Assembly: GCF_030813005.1 (NCBI RefSeq)
Contig: NZ_JAUSTU010000003.1
Coordinates: forward strand, 124,001-188,000
Origin: Robertmurraya andreesenii
GTDB lineage: Bacteria > Bacillota > Bacilli > Bacillales > Cytobacillaceae
DNA: 64,000 nt
Direction of reading: 5' to 3'
The position numbers were made by a program, and so were the translations under genes. Below, one piece after another: positions 43,756 through 50,982 of this stretch. The stretch's first letter is position 1; every line of letters starts with the position of its first letter. Below the pieces are notes generated by a model that saw only the letters and a program-made list of their open reading frames with translations, was not told the DNA's origin and made no database searches.

Positions 43756-44463
43756 TTAGGCACCAATATAGGCCTTGCGAATTTCATCGTTGGCAAAAAG
43801 CTCCCCGCTCGTACCTACCAAAACAATGCGCCCATTCTCGATGACATAGCCTCGGTCGGCGATTTTGAGGGCGGCGTTAGCATTTTGTTCCGCTAATAAA
43901 ACCGTCGTTCCATTTCTATGAATCTCTTGGATGACCTCAAATACCTGCTCGACAATTAATGGCGCCAATCCAATGGAAGGCTCATCAAATAGGACAAGCT
44001 TTGGTTTTGACATTAGCGCTCTTCCAATCGCAAGCATTTGCTGCTGTCCACCGCTTAAGGAGCCTGCAGGATCATTTCTTTTTTCCTTGAGGATCGGGAA
44101 CAATTGATAAATTTCCTCGAGTGCCTTCTTGAGCGAGTCCTTGTTTTTCCTACGGACATAGCCCCCTAACAACAGATTTTCATAAACAGACATTTGTGGA
44201 AATAGCTTCCTCCCTTCCGCACATTGCACAATTCCTGCCTCCACGAGACGATCTGGTGAGAGACCGCCTATATTCTCATTCAGAAACTGGATGCTGCCCC
44301 CAGATGGCTTACTCAAGCCACTGATCGTCCGAAAAATCGTACTCTTCCCTGCCCCATTAGCCCCCAGAAGGACGACCAATTCCCCAACACCGACGTCCAT
44401 GTTAATTTCATGCAGCGCTTGAAATGCTCCATAATGAACGGACACATCAGTTAGCTTGAGCAT
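43756..44463 (-). CDS. ABC transporter ATP-binding protein (LivF type)
   Basis: 235 residues. Walker A GANGAGKST, Q-loop, signature LSGGQQQMLAIGRALM, Walker B LVLFDEPSIGLAP and switch histidine region LLAEQNANAA are LivF-typical. It powers import together with the LivG-type subunit. ATG at 44463 (GGAGGTGG 4 nt upstream) gives the family start MLKLTDVSVHYG; it overlaps the end of the LivG-type gene by 17 bp. Confidence 0.93.
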   Translation of the reverse strand: MLKLTDVSVHYGAFQALHEINMDVGVGELVVLLGANGAGKSTIFRTISGLSKPSGGSIQFLNENIGGLSPDRLVEAGIVQCAEGRKLFPQMSVYENLLLGGYVRRKNKDSLKKALEEIYQLFPILKEKRNDPAGSLSGGQQQMLAIGRALMSKPKLVLFDEPSIGLAPLIVEQVFEVIQEIHRNGTTVLLAEQNANAALKIADRGYVIENGRIVLVGTSGELFANDEIRKAYIGA

Positions 44464-45220
44464 GGTCACCACCTCCAAGATAGGCTTGAATGACGAGCTC
44501 ATTATTTTTGATATCATCTGGCGTCCCCTCTGCGATCTTCTTGCCATGGTTCAAGACGATAATTTTGTCCGCGATACTCATCACCATCTTCATTTTGTGC
44601 TCGATTAGACAAACGGTAATCCCTTTGTCGACCATTTTCTTCATTAATTCTGCAAGTCCATCTGTCTCCTCTGGGTTAATTCCTGCTGCCGGCTCATCAA
44701 GAAAAACAATCTCAGGATCCGTCGCCAAAGCAAGGGCAAAAGCGGTCCTCTTTTTTGCTTCCTGTGATATATCTGAAACAAGCCGATGAGACATTTCAGA
44801 CAAGCCGACAAATTCCAGAACCTCATGGGCTTTTTCTCGACATGCGGCCTCCTCCCTTTCCAACCTCCCTGTCTTAAAAATCGAGTCAAATAATCCAGAT
44901 TTCGTTCTTAAACGGTGGCCAATGATGACATTATCAAGAACCGTTGACTGCTCAAATAGGTGCGTCGTTTGAAAGGTTCTTCCCACTCCGAGCCGAGCAA
45001 TTTCATAGGTTCTCAATTTCGTAATATCCGTCCCTTTAAAATGAATGGTGCCTTCGGTTGGCGGATGGAGCCCACTAATTAAATTGAAAAAAGTGGATTT
45101 TCCCGCCCCATTCGGACCGATAATCGCGGTAATTTTGTTTGTTTCAATTTCGGCATCCACCTGATTGACAGCGGTCAGTCCACCGAAGGATTTTGTCAAT
45201 CCCTTTGTTTGTACGAGCAT
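44447..45220 (-). CDS. ABC transporter ATP-binding protein (LivG type)
   Basis: 257 residues. Walker A GPNGAGKSTFFN, LivG-typical GVGRTFQTTHLFEQ, a divergent signature region (VSDISQEAKKRTAFALALA where LSYGQQRRLEIARAL is usual), Walker B IVFLDEPAAGINP and LIEHKMKMVMSIAD. The signature LSGGQ-like loop reads DISQEAKKR, unusual for an active ABC ATPase, although catalytic residues elsewhere are intact. ATG at 45220 is chosen with GAAGGAGGAG upstream. Confidence 0.9.
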   Translation of the reverse strand: MLVQTKGLTKSFGGLTAVNQVDAEIETNKITAIIGPNGAGKSTFFNLISGLHPPTEGTIHFKGTDITKLRTYEIARLGVGRTFQTTHLFEQSTVLDNVIIGHRLRTKSGLFDSIFKTGRLEREEAACREKAHEVLEFVGLSEMSHRLVSDISQEAKKRTAFALALATDPEIVFLDEPAAGINPEETDGLAELMKKMVDKGITVCLIEHKMKMVMSIADKIIVLNHGKKIAEGTPDDIKNNELVIQAYLGGGDHAQAN

Positions 45221-45255
45221 TATTTCTCCTCCTTCATTGAGACTTGATTCGCTGG

Positions 45256-46224
45256 CTACATTAGCTGCTGCGATTTTTTTATTAATCTCTTTGCTCGCCA
45301 CATCTGATACCCACCGGCTATTCCCCGAGGATAGAAAATAATTAATAGGGTGAGCAAAGGTCCAAAGATGAGCATGCGGTAATTTTGCAGAAATTGTAGA
45401 TATTGGGAAAGCCAGACAATGAGTAGCGTTCCAATTAAGGGTCCTGATAAAGTCCCCATTCCCCCTACGATCAAATACATCAGCATATCAAAGGTCACGC
45501 TAATATAAGAAATATCAGGGCCAATAAAACGCACAAAAGCAGCATATAGTCCCCCGCTTAAGCCAGCGAAAAAGGTGGATAGCACGAAGGAAACCATTTT
45601 TTGCTTCATTGTTGCAATCCCGATTGTTTCGGCCAGCTCCTCACTATTACGAATCGCTATGTACGTGCGGCCGATGATCGAATTCATGATGCGATGCATC
45701 AAGAAAATAACGAGGACAAGGAAGAATAACAACAAATAATATTGATTTCTCGGTGTATCAAAGGTGATGGGTCCAATTGGTGCGGGTACAGGGATGCCAA
45801 TTAAGCCCCTGACTCCTTCAGTCAACTCCTCCCATTTGTACAAAAGGAGATAAATGATGTAGCCGACACAGAGTGTGTAAATCGCAAAAAAATGCTCCTT
45901 CGTCCTCAGTGCAACAAGACCGATGACAAAACCGATGGCGGTTGTGATGATCAGTCCTAAAACAAGGGCGAGCCAAAAATTCAATCCCATTTTCACCGTC
46001 AATAGCCCGACAGAGTATGCACCAATTCCAAAAAAACCTGCATGGGCGAGGGAAAGCTGGCCAGTAAAGCCGCCGATCAAATTCAAGCCATGAACAGCAA
46101 TCGTCCAAATAAATGTGAGTGAGAAAATATGAAGAACATATTGATTGTCAGTAAACAGGGGAAACAGGATCGCAATCGCCAACAGAAGGATTGACAGATT
46201 TCGATTCGTTACTACCTTCTCCAT
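45256..46224 (-). CDS. ABC transporter permease (LivM type)
   Basis: 322 residues with about 9-10 membrane spans. LivM-type signatures: LNLIGGFTGQLSLAHAGFFGIGAYS and, in the EAA-like loop, RTYIAIRNSEELAETIGI. It forms the membrane channel with the LivH-type subunit. Start preceded by GGGGG; its first base coincides with the last base of the livH-type stop region (1-bp overlap), so the two are coupled. Confidence 0.93.
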   Translation of the reverse strand: MEKVVTNRNLSILLLAIAILFPLFTDNQYVLHIFSLTFIWTIAVHGLNLIGGFTGQLSLAHAGFFGIGAYSVGLLTVKMGLNFWLALVLGLIITTAIGFVIGLVALRTKEHFFAIYTLCVGYIIYLLLYKWEELTEGVRGLIGIPVPAPIGPITFDTPRNQYYLLLFFLVLVIFLMHRIMNSIIGRTYIAIRNSEELAETIGIATMKQKMVSFVLSTFFAGLSGGLYAAFVRFIGPDISYISVTFDMLMYLIVGGMGTLSGPLIGTLLIVWLSQYLQFLQNYRMLIFGPLLTLLIIFYPRGIAGGYQMWRAKRLIKKSQQLM

Positions 46225-47090
46225 TAATGGACCCCCTTTGCGAACAAGCCTTTCGGACGAACCGTCAAAATGACCACTAATAATAGGAAGGCAATCAAAT
46301 CCTTATAGTCATTCGAGATAAAGGTTGCGCTAAGGCTCTCAGAAAAGCCTAAAATATAGCCGCCGATAATCGCCCCAGGAATGCTTCCCATGCCGCCAAT
46401 GATTATAATCACGAACGCCTTCAGAATCACGAGATGACCCATCCCAGGAAAAACGAGATTGATTGGTGAAGCAATCGAAGCTGCGATGGCTGCCAGCCCT
46501 CCAGAAATAAAGAATGTCAGCATCGCCACCTTGTTTGCGTTGATCCCCACTAGGAAGGCTCCTTCGCGATCTTGAGACATCGCAATAATCGTCGCACCAA
46601 TCATCGTTTTCTTTAGGAATAGATTTAAAAGGATCATCACGACGATCGCCGTCCCGATAATTAAAATCCTTTGCATGGTCACGGTGAGGCCGAAGAATTC
46701 CACAACCTGACCGAACGGCGTTGGCATCGGGCGGTATTCGGCACCCCAAACAAGCTGAACCAAGGCTTCCAAAAATAACATCATACCAATAGCAGCAATT
46801 TTATCGTGGGTTGGTGGAGCATTGCGCAACGGATGGAAAACCAAGCGCTCCATGAGAATAGCGAGAATTCCGACGACAAAAATGGAAGCTACAATCGCTA
46901 AAAGATAATGGACGCCTGTCTCAAGCATGACGATGAGTGTCATATAGCCGCCAACCATATATAAGGCTCCATGGGCAAAATTAGGAATATGTAGAATCCC
47001 ATATACAAGGGTCAGTCCTAGAGCCACCAGACTGTAAACGCTACCAATAGTCATAGCATTAAATATTTGCTGAACTAAAATATCAATCAA
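46224..47090 (-). CDS. ABC transporter permease (LivH type)
   Basis: 288 residues, about 8 spans, with the LivH start pattern QQIFNAMTIGSVYSLVALGLTLVYGILHIPNF (split here) and DREGAFLVGINANKVAML in the coupling loop. First gene of the transporter operon. The start is odd: a strong AAAGGAGG directly abuts the TTG at 47090, leaving no spacing; the following ATT codon or a downstream start could be used instead. The sigma-54 promoter at 47120-47136 gives a leader of about 20 nt. Confidence 0.91.
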   Translation of the reverse strand: MIDILVQQIFNAMTIGSVYSLVALGLTLVYGILHIPNFAHGALYMVGGYMTLIVMLETGVHYLLAIVASIFVVGILAILMERLVFHPLRNAPPTHDKIAAIGMMLFLEALVQLVWGAEYRPMPTPFGQVVEFFGLTVTMQRILIIGTAIVVMILLNLFLKKTMIGATIIAMSQDREGAFLVGINANKVAMLTFFISGGLAAIAASIASPINLVFPGMGHLVILKAFVIIIIGGMGSIPGAIIGGYILGFSESLSATFISNDYKDLIAFLLLVVILTVRPKGLFAKGVH

Positions 47091-47119
47091 CCTCCTTTTC
47101 GGGCCTTTGTACTTGTTAA

Positions 47120-47136
47120 TGCAATTTCTATGCCAA
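47120..47136 (-). promoter_or_regulatory. Sigma-54 promoter of the ABC-transporter operon
   Basis: Minus strand TTGGCAT-N5-TTGCA, same -24/-12 layout as at 42254-42270, reading into the LivH-type gene; predicted start about 47110. Confidence 0.88.
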
Positions 47137-47147
47137 ATTCTAAGCTA

Positions 47148-47195
47148 TAAAAAAAGCTATAAAGCTGTACATTCAGGTGTACAACCCTATAGCTT
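47148..47195 (-). terminator. Terminator of the sigma-54 activator gene
   Basis: AAGCTATA / TATAGCTT outer stem with inner TGTACA / TGTACA stem, then seven T on the minus strand. It separates the regulator transcript from the transporter operon and lies between the activator sites and the -24 box. Confidence 0.78.
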
Positions 47196-47196
47196 A

Positions 47197-47266
47197 ATTC
47201 AAAATTGAATTAATTTAATTATATATTCCGAATTATTTGATTATTATAGAGGATTCATTATTGAAT
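47197..47266. promoter_or_regulatory. Two activator-type palindromes upstream of the transporter promoter
   Basis: ATTCA-N4-TGAAT at 47197-47210 (inside a 9+9 palindrome TTAATTCAA/TTGAATTAA) and at 47253-47266; centres about -94 and -150, 56 bp apart. Same motif as at 42312 and 42366. Confidence 0.78.
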
Positions 47267-47274
47267 TGAGTCAT

Positions 47275-48960
47275 TCATTTTTGATTTAGCGTCGTTAATT
47301 GATATTTTTGTAGCTTTCGAACAATGGTCGGCTGACTTGTCTTAAGCCTTGCTGCCAGCTCATAGGTGGAATTACATTCCCGTATCGCCCTTTCTAACAC
47401 GTTCCTTTCTGTCCGTTCGACCATTTCCTTAAGAGAAAGCTCTTCCTCTTGGCTAAACCCGCTCATTAACGGATTCTCCTTATACTCTCCTGGTAAATCA
47501 GCAGTGGTTAAGAGCTGATTGGGAACGGTCAAGATGAGGCGCTCCACAAGATTCGACAGCTCCCGCACATTACCCGGCCAATCGTAATAATAGAAAAAAC
47601 TTTTCAAATCCCGATCATATTCCTTCGTCACCTTATATTTACGGTTATATTTTTCAAGGAAATGATACATCAGCGGCAAGATATCATCCTGTCTTTCTCG
47701 CAAGGGTGGAATGGTAATCGGCACAACATTTAGTCGATAAAATAAATCCTCACGAAATTCTCCCTTTTCAACCATCGCTCTTAAGTCCTTATTCGTCGCA
47801 GCAATAAGCTGAATATCAACCTTCTTCACCTTTGTGCCACCCACACGAATAATTTCTTTTTCCTGAATGGCTCTTAGCAGCTTCACCTGCAAATGAAGAG
47901 GGAGCTCCCCGATTTCATCGAGAAAAAGAATGCCTTTATCCGCCAACTCGAACATGCCCATTTTCCCGGAACGAGCGGCACCAGAAAACGCCCCGGCCTC
48001 ATAGCCAAACAGCTCCGACTCAAGTAAATCCTTTGGAATCGCCCCGCAATTGACCTTAATGAGCTGTCCTCCCTTGCTTCGGGGACTATTTTGAAATAAA
48101 TGCCGGACTAAAACGTCTTTTCCGACCCCAGTCTCTCCAAGGATAAGAATCGTTGGATCAAATGGAGCAATGCGTTCGGTCATTTCGTATATTTCTCTCA
48201 GCTTTTTACTATTAATAACTGTTTCGGAATCGATCGTTGTGTGAGCCTTTAGTTTCTCGAGTTCCTGCTTGTATTGCTCGTTCAGCATTTGGGCCTTCTT
48301 TAATTCTGCGTTAAGCTCATTCAAATCGGATAAATCGCGAATATTGGTAACAATTTTCTCGATTTCACCATTTTCATTAAAAATCGGATTCCCAGTGAGG
48401 AGTGTTTCCTTGCCATTGAAATTCTTCTGTACGACGGTGACTGTTTTCTTTTCCTCAAGCACCCTTAGTGTGACAGACTCTTTCAAAATTCCTCGCTTTA
48501 CTAAATCACTCGTATTCTTTCCAATATAGTAGTGTTTCGGAATTCCTGTAATTCTTTCGATCGCTGAGTTCGTCTTCAATGTATTGCCTTGAATATCGGT
48601 GATATAGATCCCATCATAGGAGCTCTCAATCACCGCATCCATTTCTCGAATCGATTTGTCGAGTTCCTTTACTTTGCTAATGGCTTCATGGATGAAAGCA
48701 TCTTCAACAAGAATGTACATCCTTAATTGCTTATTCTCATGTGGAAATGGACAGTTCAGCAGGAGATAATTCCTTTCCTTTGAAGCCGCTAAAATGATCC
48801 GTTCACTCTTTTCAACCCAATCATCAAAGAGGTCCGAAATCTTTGTCTGATAAAGATTATCCGCCGTTAATGGTTTGGATAAATCCCATGCTTGAATCCA
48901 TCCATCCGCATCCGTGATGAAATGATCAAACGGAATTACTCCAACTTTTTCACGAATCAT
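47275..48960 (-). CDS. Sigma-54-dependent transcriptional activator (PAS-AAA-Fis)
   Basis: 561 residues. An unrecognised N-terminal part (1-100), a PAS domain (about 105-220, MDAVIESSYDGIYITDIQGN), a short coiled linker, the AAA+ domain (about 245-475: Walker A GETGVGKD, Walker B GILFLDEIGELP, arginine-finger region) and a C-terminal Fis-type helix-turn-helix (NSTYELAARLKTSQPTIVRK). The sigma-54 contact loop reads GAFSGA instead of GAFTGA. The layout is RocR-like. Both -24/-12 promoters in the window flank or neighbour this gene with shared palindromes, so it is the likely activator; the PAS domain probably senses the imported acid or its CoA ester. Confidence 0.93.
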   Translation of the reverse strand: MIREKVGVIPFDHFITDADGWIQAWDLSKPLTADNLYQTKISDLFDDWVEKSERIILAASKERNYLLLNCPFPHENKQLRMYILVEDAFIHEAISKVKELDKSIREMDAVIESSYDGIYITDIQGNTLKTNSAIERITGIPKHYYIGKNTSDLVKRGILKESVTLRVLEEKKTVTVVQKNFNGKETLLTGNPIFNENGEIEKIVTNIRDLSDLNELNAELKKAQMLNEQYKQELEKLKAHTTIDSETVINSKKLREIYEMTERIAPFDPTILILGETGVGKDVLVRHLFQNSPRSKGGQLIKVNCGAIPKDLLESELFGYEAGAFSGAARSGKMGMFELADKGILFLDEIGELPLHLQVKLLRAIQEKEIIRVGGTKVKKVDIQLIAATNKDLRAMVEKGEFREDLFYRLNVVPITIPPLRERQDDILPLMYHFLEKYNRKYKVTKEYDRDLKSFFYYYDWPGNVRELSNLVERLILTVPNQLLTTADLPGEYKENPLMSGFSQEEELSLKEMVERTERNVLERAIRECNSTYELAARLKTSQPTIVRKLQKYQLTTLNQK

Positions 48961-49031
48961 CTAAAACACCTCTTCTCTCATGATCTTCCTGCTTACTTCT
49001 ACATCTCATCAATATTTCCCTTTATTTACAC

Positions 49032-49064
49032 ATAAAATAGGCCATCCCCATTGGATGCCCTATT
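49032..49064 (-). terminator. Terminator after the 49063-49602 gene
   Basis: AATAGGGCATCC / GGATGGCCTATT stem (one mismatch) followed by TTTTATG on the minus strand, overlapping the stop codon. Confidence 0.75.
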
Positions 49065-49602
49065 ATGGATAGAGATTATCAAACATTTTCTGCATGAAAT
49101 GCTGATCCTGGCATTCAGCTGTTTCCACCGTAATCTGTTTCCCTTTCTTCATTTTCTTATCTGTAAGGATCCAATTGTCTGGATCTCTTTTTAAAGTTAA
49201 CATAATATTATTATGGTCTATATCTTTAAATAAGACATAGCTCACATCTGGATCCTGATTGAAAAAATATAATCTCTTCTCACCACGGTATTTCCCAGCC
49301 ATTATTTTCTTAAGGGATTCGATGTGTGAATCCTTTCCGGTCAAGAATTCCATTTTCCAGAGATCGCTTGCCGTGAAATAGAAGGCATTCTTCTCCTTGA
49401 CGTCCTCAAATAGATCGAAGCTTGCTAAGACATCATTGGCAACGAGATTGACATATTGCTCCTTCGTTTCCTCCAGCAGCTTTTTGCATTCTGCTGTTAA
49501 TTCCTCCTTAGCAAGAGTGTGAATTGGGTCGAGGAGTAAGAATACGAATAAAGATAATACGAGCTTTTTCACGAATAACGGTCTAAATATTTCTCTCCTC
49601 AC
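49063..49602 (-). CDS. Exported protein of unknown function (179 aa)
   Basis: 179 residues with an N-terminal signal peptide (basic MRREIFRPLFVKK, hydrophobic LVLSLFVFLLL, cleavage likely near HTLA-KEE). The mature part is charged and mixed helix/strand, with two or three cysteines (AECKKLL, TAECQDQH) that could form a disulfide outside the cell. Family not recognised. GTG start with GGAGGA 5 nt upstream, overlapping the previous gene by 20 bp, so it is cotranscribed with the two small genes before it. Confidence 0.72.
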   Translation of the reverse strand: MRREIFRPLFVKKLVLSLFVFLLLDPIHTLAKEELTAECKKLLEETKEQYVNLVANDVLASFDLFEDVKEKNAFYFTASDLWKMEFLTGKDSHIESLKKIMAGKYRGEKRLYFFNQDPDVSYVLFKDIDHNNIMLTLKRDPDNWILTDKKMKKGKQITVETAECQDQHFMQKMFDNLYP

Positions 49603-49774
49603 AGTAATCCTCCACTAGCTCTTCAATAAGATTTGGTTCCGGGAATTTCCCGTTAAAATCAAACTTGATTTCTTCAATGAATTCACCCTTATGGTATACA
49701 TGGATGGCTCCATCCTGACTAATGACGCTAAATTCCGGCTCAAACCGGTATCCATTCCGCTCGATCGCACCCAT
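49583..49774 (-). CDS. Small conserved Bacillus-type protein (63 aa, YbxH-like)
   Basis: 63 residues, MGAIERNGYRFEPEFSVISQ onwards, then HVYHKGEFIEEIKFDFNGKFPE and an acidic helix LIEELVEDYCEERNI. From memory it resembles small YbxH/DUF5370-type proteins of Bacillus; this is unverified. No signal peptide. Good GGAGGG ribosome site. Middle gene of a three-gene unit (49951 to 49063). Confidence 0.75.
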   Translation of the reverse strand: MGAIERNGYRFEPEFSVISQDGAIHVYHKGEFIEEIKFDFNGKFPEPNLIEELVEDYCEERNI

Positions 49775-49795
49775 TGTTACGTTCTCCCTCCATCC

Positions 49796-49951
49796 TTAGC
49801 TTGGATCCACCTCATCATAGGAGAGATTCGTCACCTCTGTGAACTCACCTCTCTCGATTTCCTCATTCGTTGCGGATTGTTCCAGTTCTTCATGATCGCT
49901 CATCCCTGGTGCCATGGTAGGCTCTTCCTGTTTCTTCTTTTTCACACTCAT
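49796..49951 (-). CDS. Small acidic protein of unknown function (51 aa)
   Basis: A 51-codon frame from ATG 49951, with AAAAAAGGAG 5 nt upstream, to TAA at 49796. It starts MSVKKKKQEEP and continues polar and acidic (HEELEQSATNEEIERGEF, then YDEVDPS). It ends 21 bp before the 63-aa gene in the same orientation. The lysine-rich start and acidic low-complexity rest suggest a small, largely disordered protein of the kind common in spore formers. Coding is supported by ribosome site, spacing and codon use, not by homology. Confidence 0.62.
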   Translation of the reverse strand: MSVKKKKQEEPTMAPGMSDHEELEQSATNEEIERGEFTEVTNLSYDEVDPS

Positions 49952-50166
49952 CAACTCCTTTTTTGCTACTGCCTTTTGTGTATGAGTTATTTCCTTGTTC
50001 TTACCGAACCCCTTACACTTCTTTCTTATATTTTCCAGTTGATTTTTGATTATTCAACCTATTGGAACTTGGTTTCATTTGCGAACGAATTTTCATAGCA
50101 TAATATAGGACACAGTTTTATTAAAAAGCTCTTTTCTCAGCCTATTAAAAAGGAAGTGACAAACAG

Positions 50167-50907
50167 ATGGGGATAAAGAAGAACCCTCAAGTCTATCTTA
50201 GGATAGATTCCAAGCCAATCTCGTCGAATCAGGAGGTATTTAGATATCATTCTTTACAGGCCATGTTCGAGATGCAAATTAGTATGAATGATACCCTGCA
50301 AAACTCGTTAAAAAGGGTTCATCATGCAATACAAAGAACGAGAACCGCTCAAGCGAGCAAGCTGCAGCAGATGGAGAACAAACTGAATGACCAGGAGCAG
50401 TATTCAAGGCAAATGCAGGATCTATTAGAAAATCAGTTGAAAACAAATGAGATGCTGATTCAACGATTAGATGAGCTGGAGAAAAGGAACGAGGCATTAA
50501 TGGAGAAGCTGGATGCGGATGGCTTAATGACGCAGGCGATTTTGAACCAACAGGAGGCACAGGAAGTTGCGATTTCAAAAATGTCCGCCCATCTTGAGGG
50601 ACATGAAGCTGTTGGTGAAGAACTGAAGAAGCAGCAGGAGTTCTATAACGAGATTTCGAAAAAACTGGATCTCCAGGAGGTCTATCACACAACGGTCATG
50701 GAAAGATTGGATCAGCAGGAAGGGTTTTTGAAAAAACTCAGTGGAGAGCTCGATCATCTCCGTTCAGTCATCTATGAGCGAACAACACATCTTGTAGAAA
50801 AGTTTGAGACTGGACTCAATCGCATCACAAATCCAATCCAGCGCTTTTTTGTCCATACAGATAGCAAGGAAGAACTGGAAGTGGCGGAAAAGCAGTTGAA
50901 GGAGTAA
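50167..50907 (+). CDS. Coiled-coil protein of unknown function (246 aa)
   Basis: 246 residues, almost wholly predicted coiled coil from about 30 to 215, with heptad leucines and many Gln, Glu and Lys (KLQQMENKLNDQEQYSRQM, LIQRLDELEKRNEALMEKL). A DQQE/NQQEA-like segment recurs about every 25-30 residues (LNDQEQYS, LNQQEAQEV, LKKQQEFYN, LDLQEVYHT, LDQQEGFLKK), pointing to internal duplication. No membrane span or enzymatic motif. Likely structural or scaffold; a spore-coat or cell-pole role is possible but unsupported. GGAAGTGA ribosome site upstream. The 215-bp stretch before it is A/T-rich with no further gene. Confidence 0.72.
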   Translation: MGIKKNPQVYLRIDSKPISSNQEVFRYHSLQAMFEMQISMNDTLQNSLKRVHHAIQRTRTAQASKLQQMENKLNDQEQYSRQMQDLLENQLKTNEMLIQRLDELEKRNEALMEKLDADGLMTQAILNQQEAQEVAISKMSAHLEGHEAVGEELKKQQEFYNEISKKLDLQEVYHTTVMERLDQQEGFLKKLSGELDHLRSVIYERTTHLVEKFETGLNRITNPIQRFFVHTDSKEELEVAEKQLKE

Positions 50908-50942
50908 GAATCAATACGTAATCTAAGCTTTCCGGTCACAAA

Positions 50943-50969
50943 AAATATCCCTACCGAAAAAGGTAGGGA
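50943..50969. terminator. Bidirectional terminator
   Basis: TCCCTACC / GGTAGGGA perfect stem with 6-nt loop; T-run on the minus side (ATATTTTTT) serves the convergent GH1 gene. Confidence 0.85.
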
Positions 50970-50982
50970 ATCTTCTATTCAT

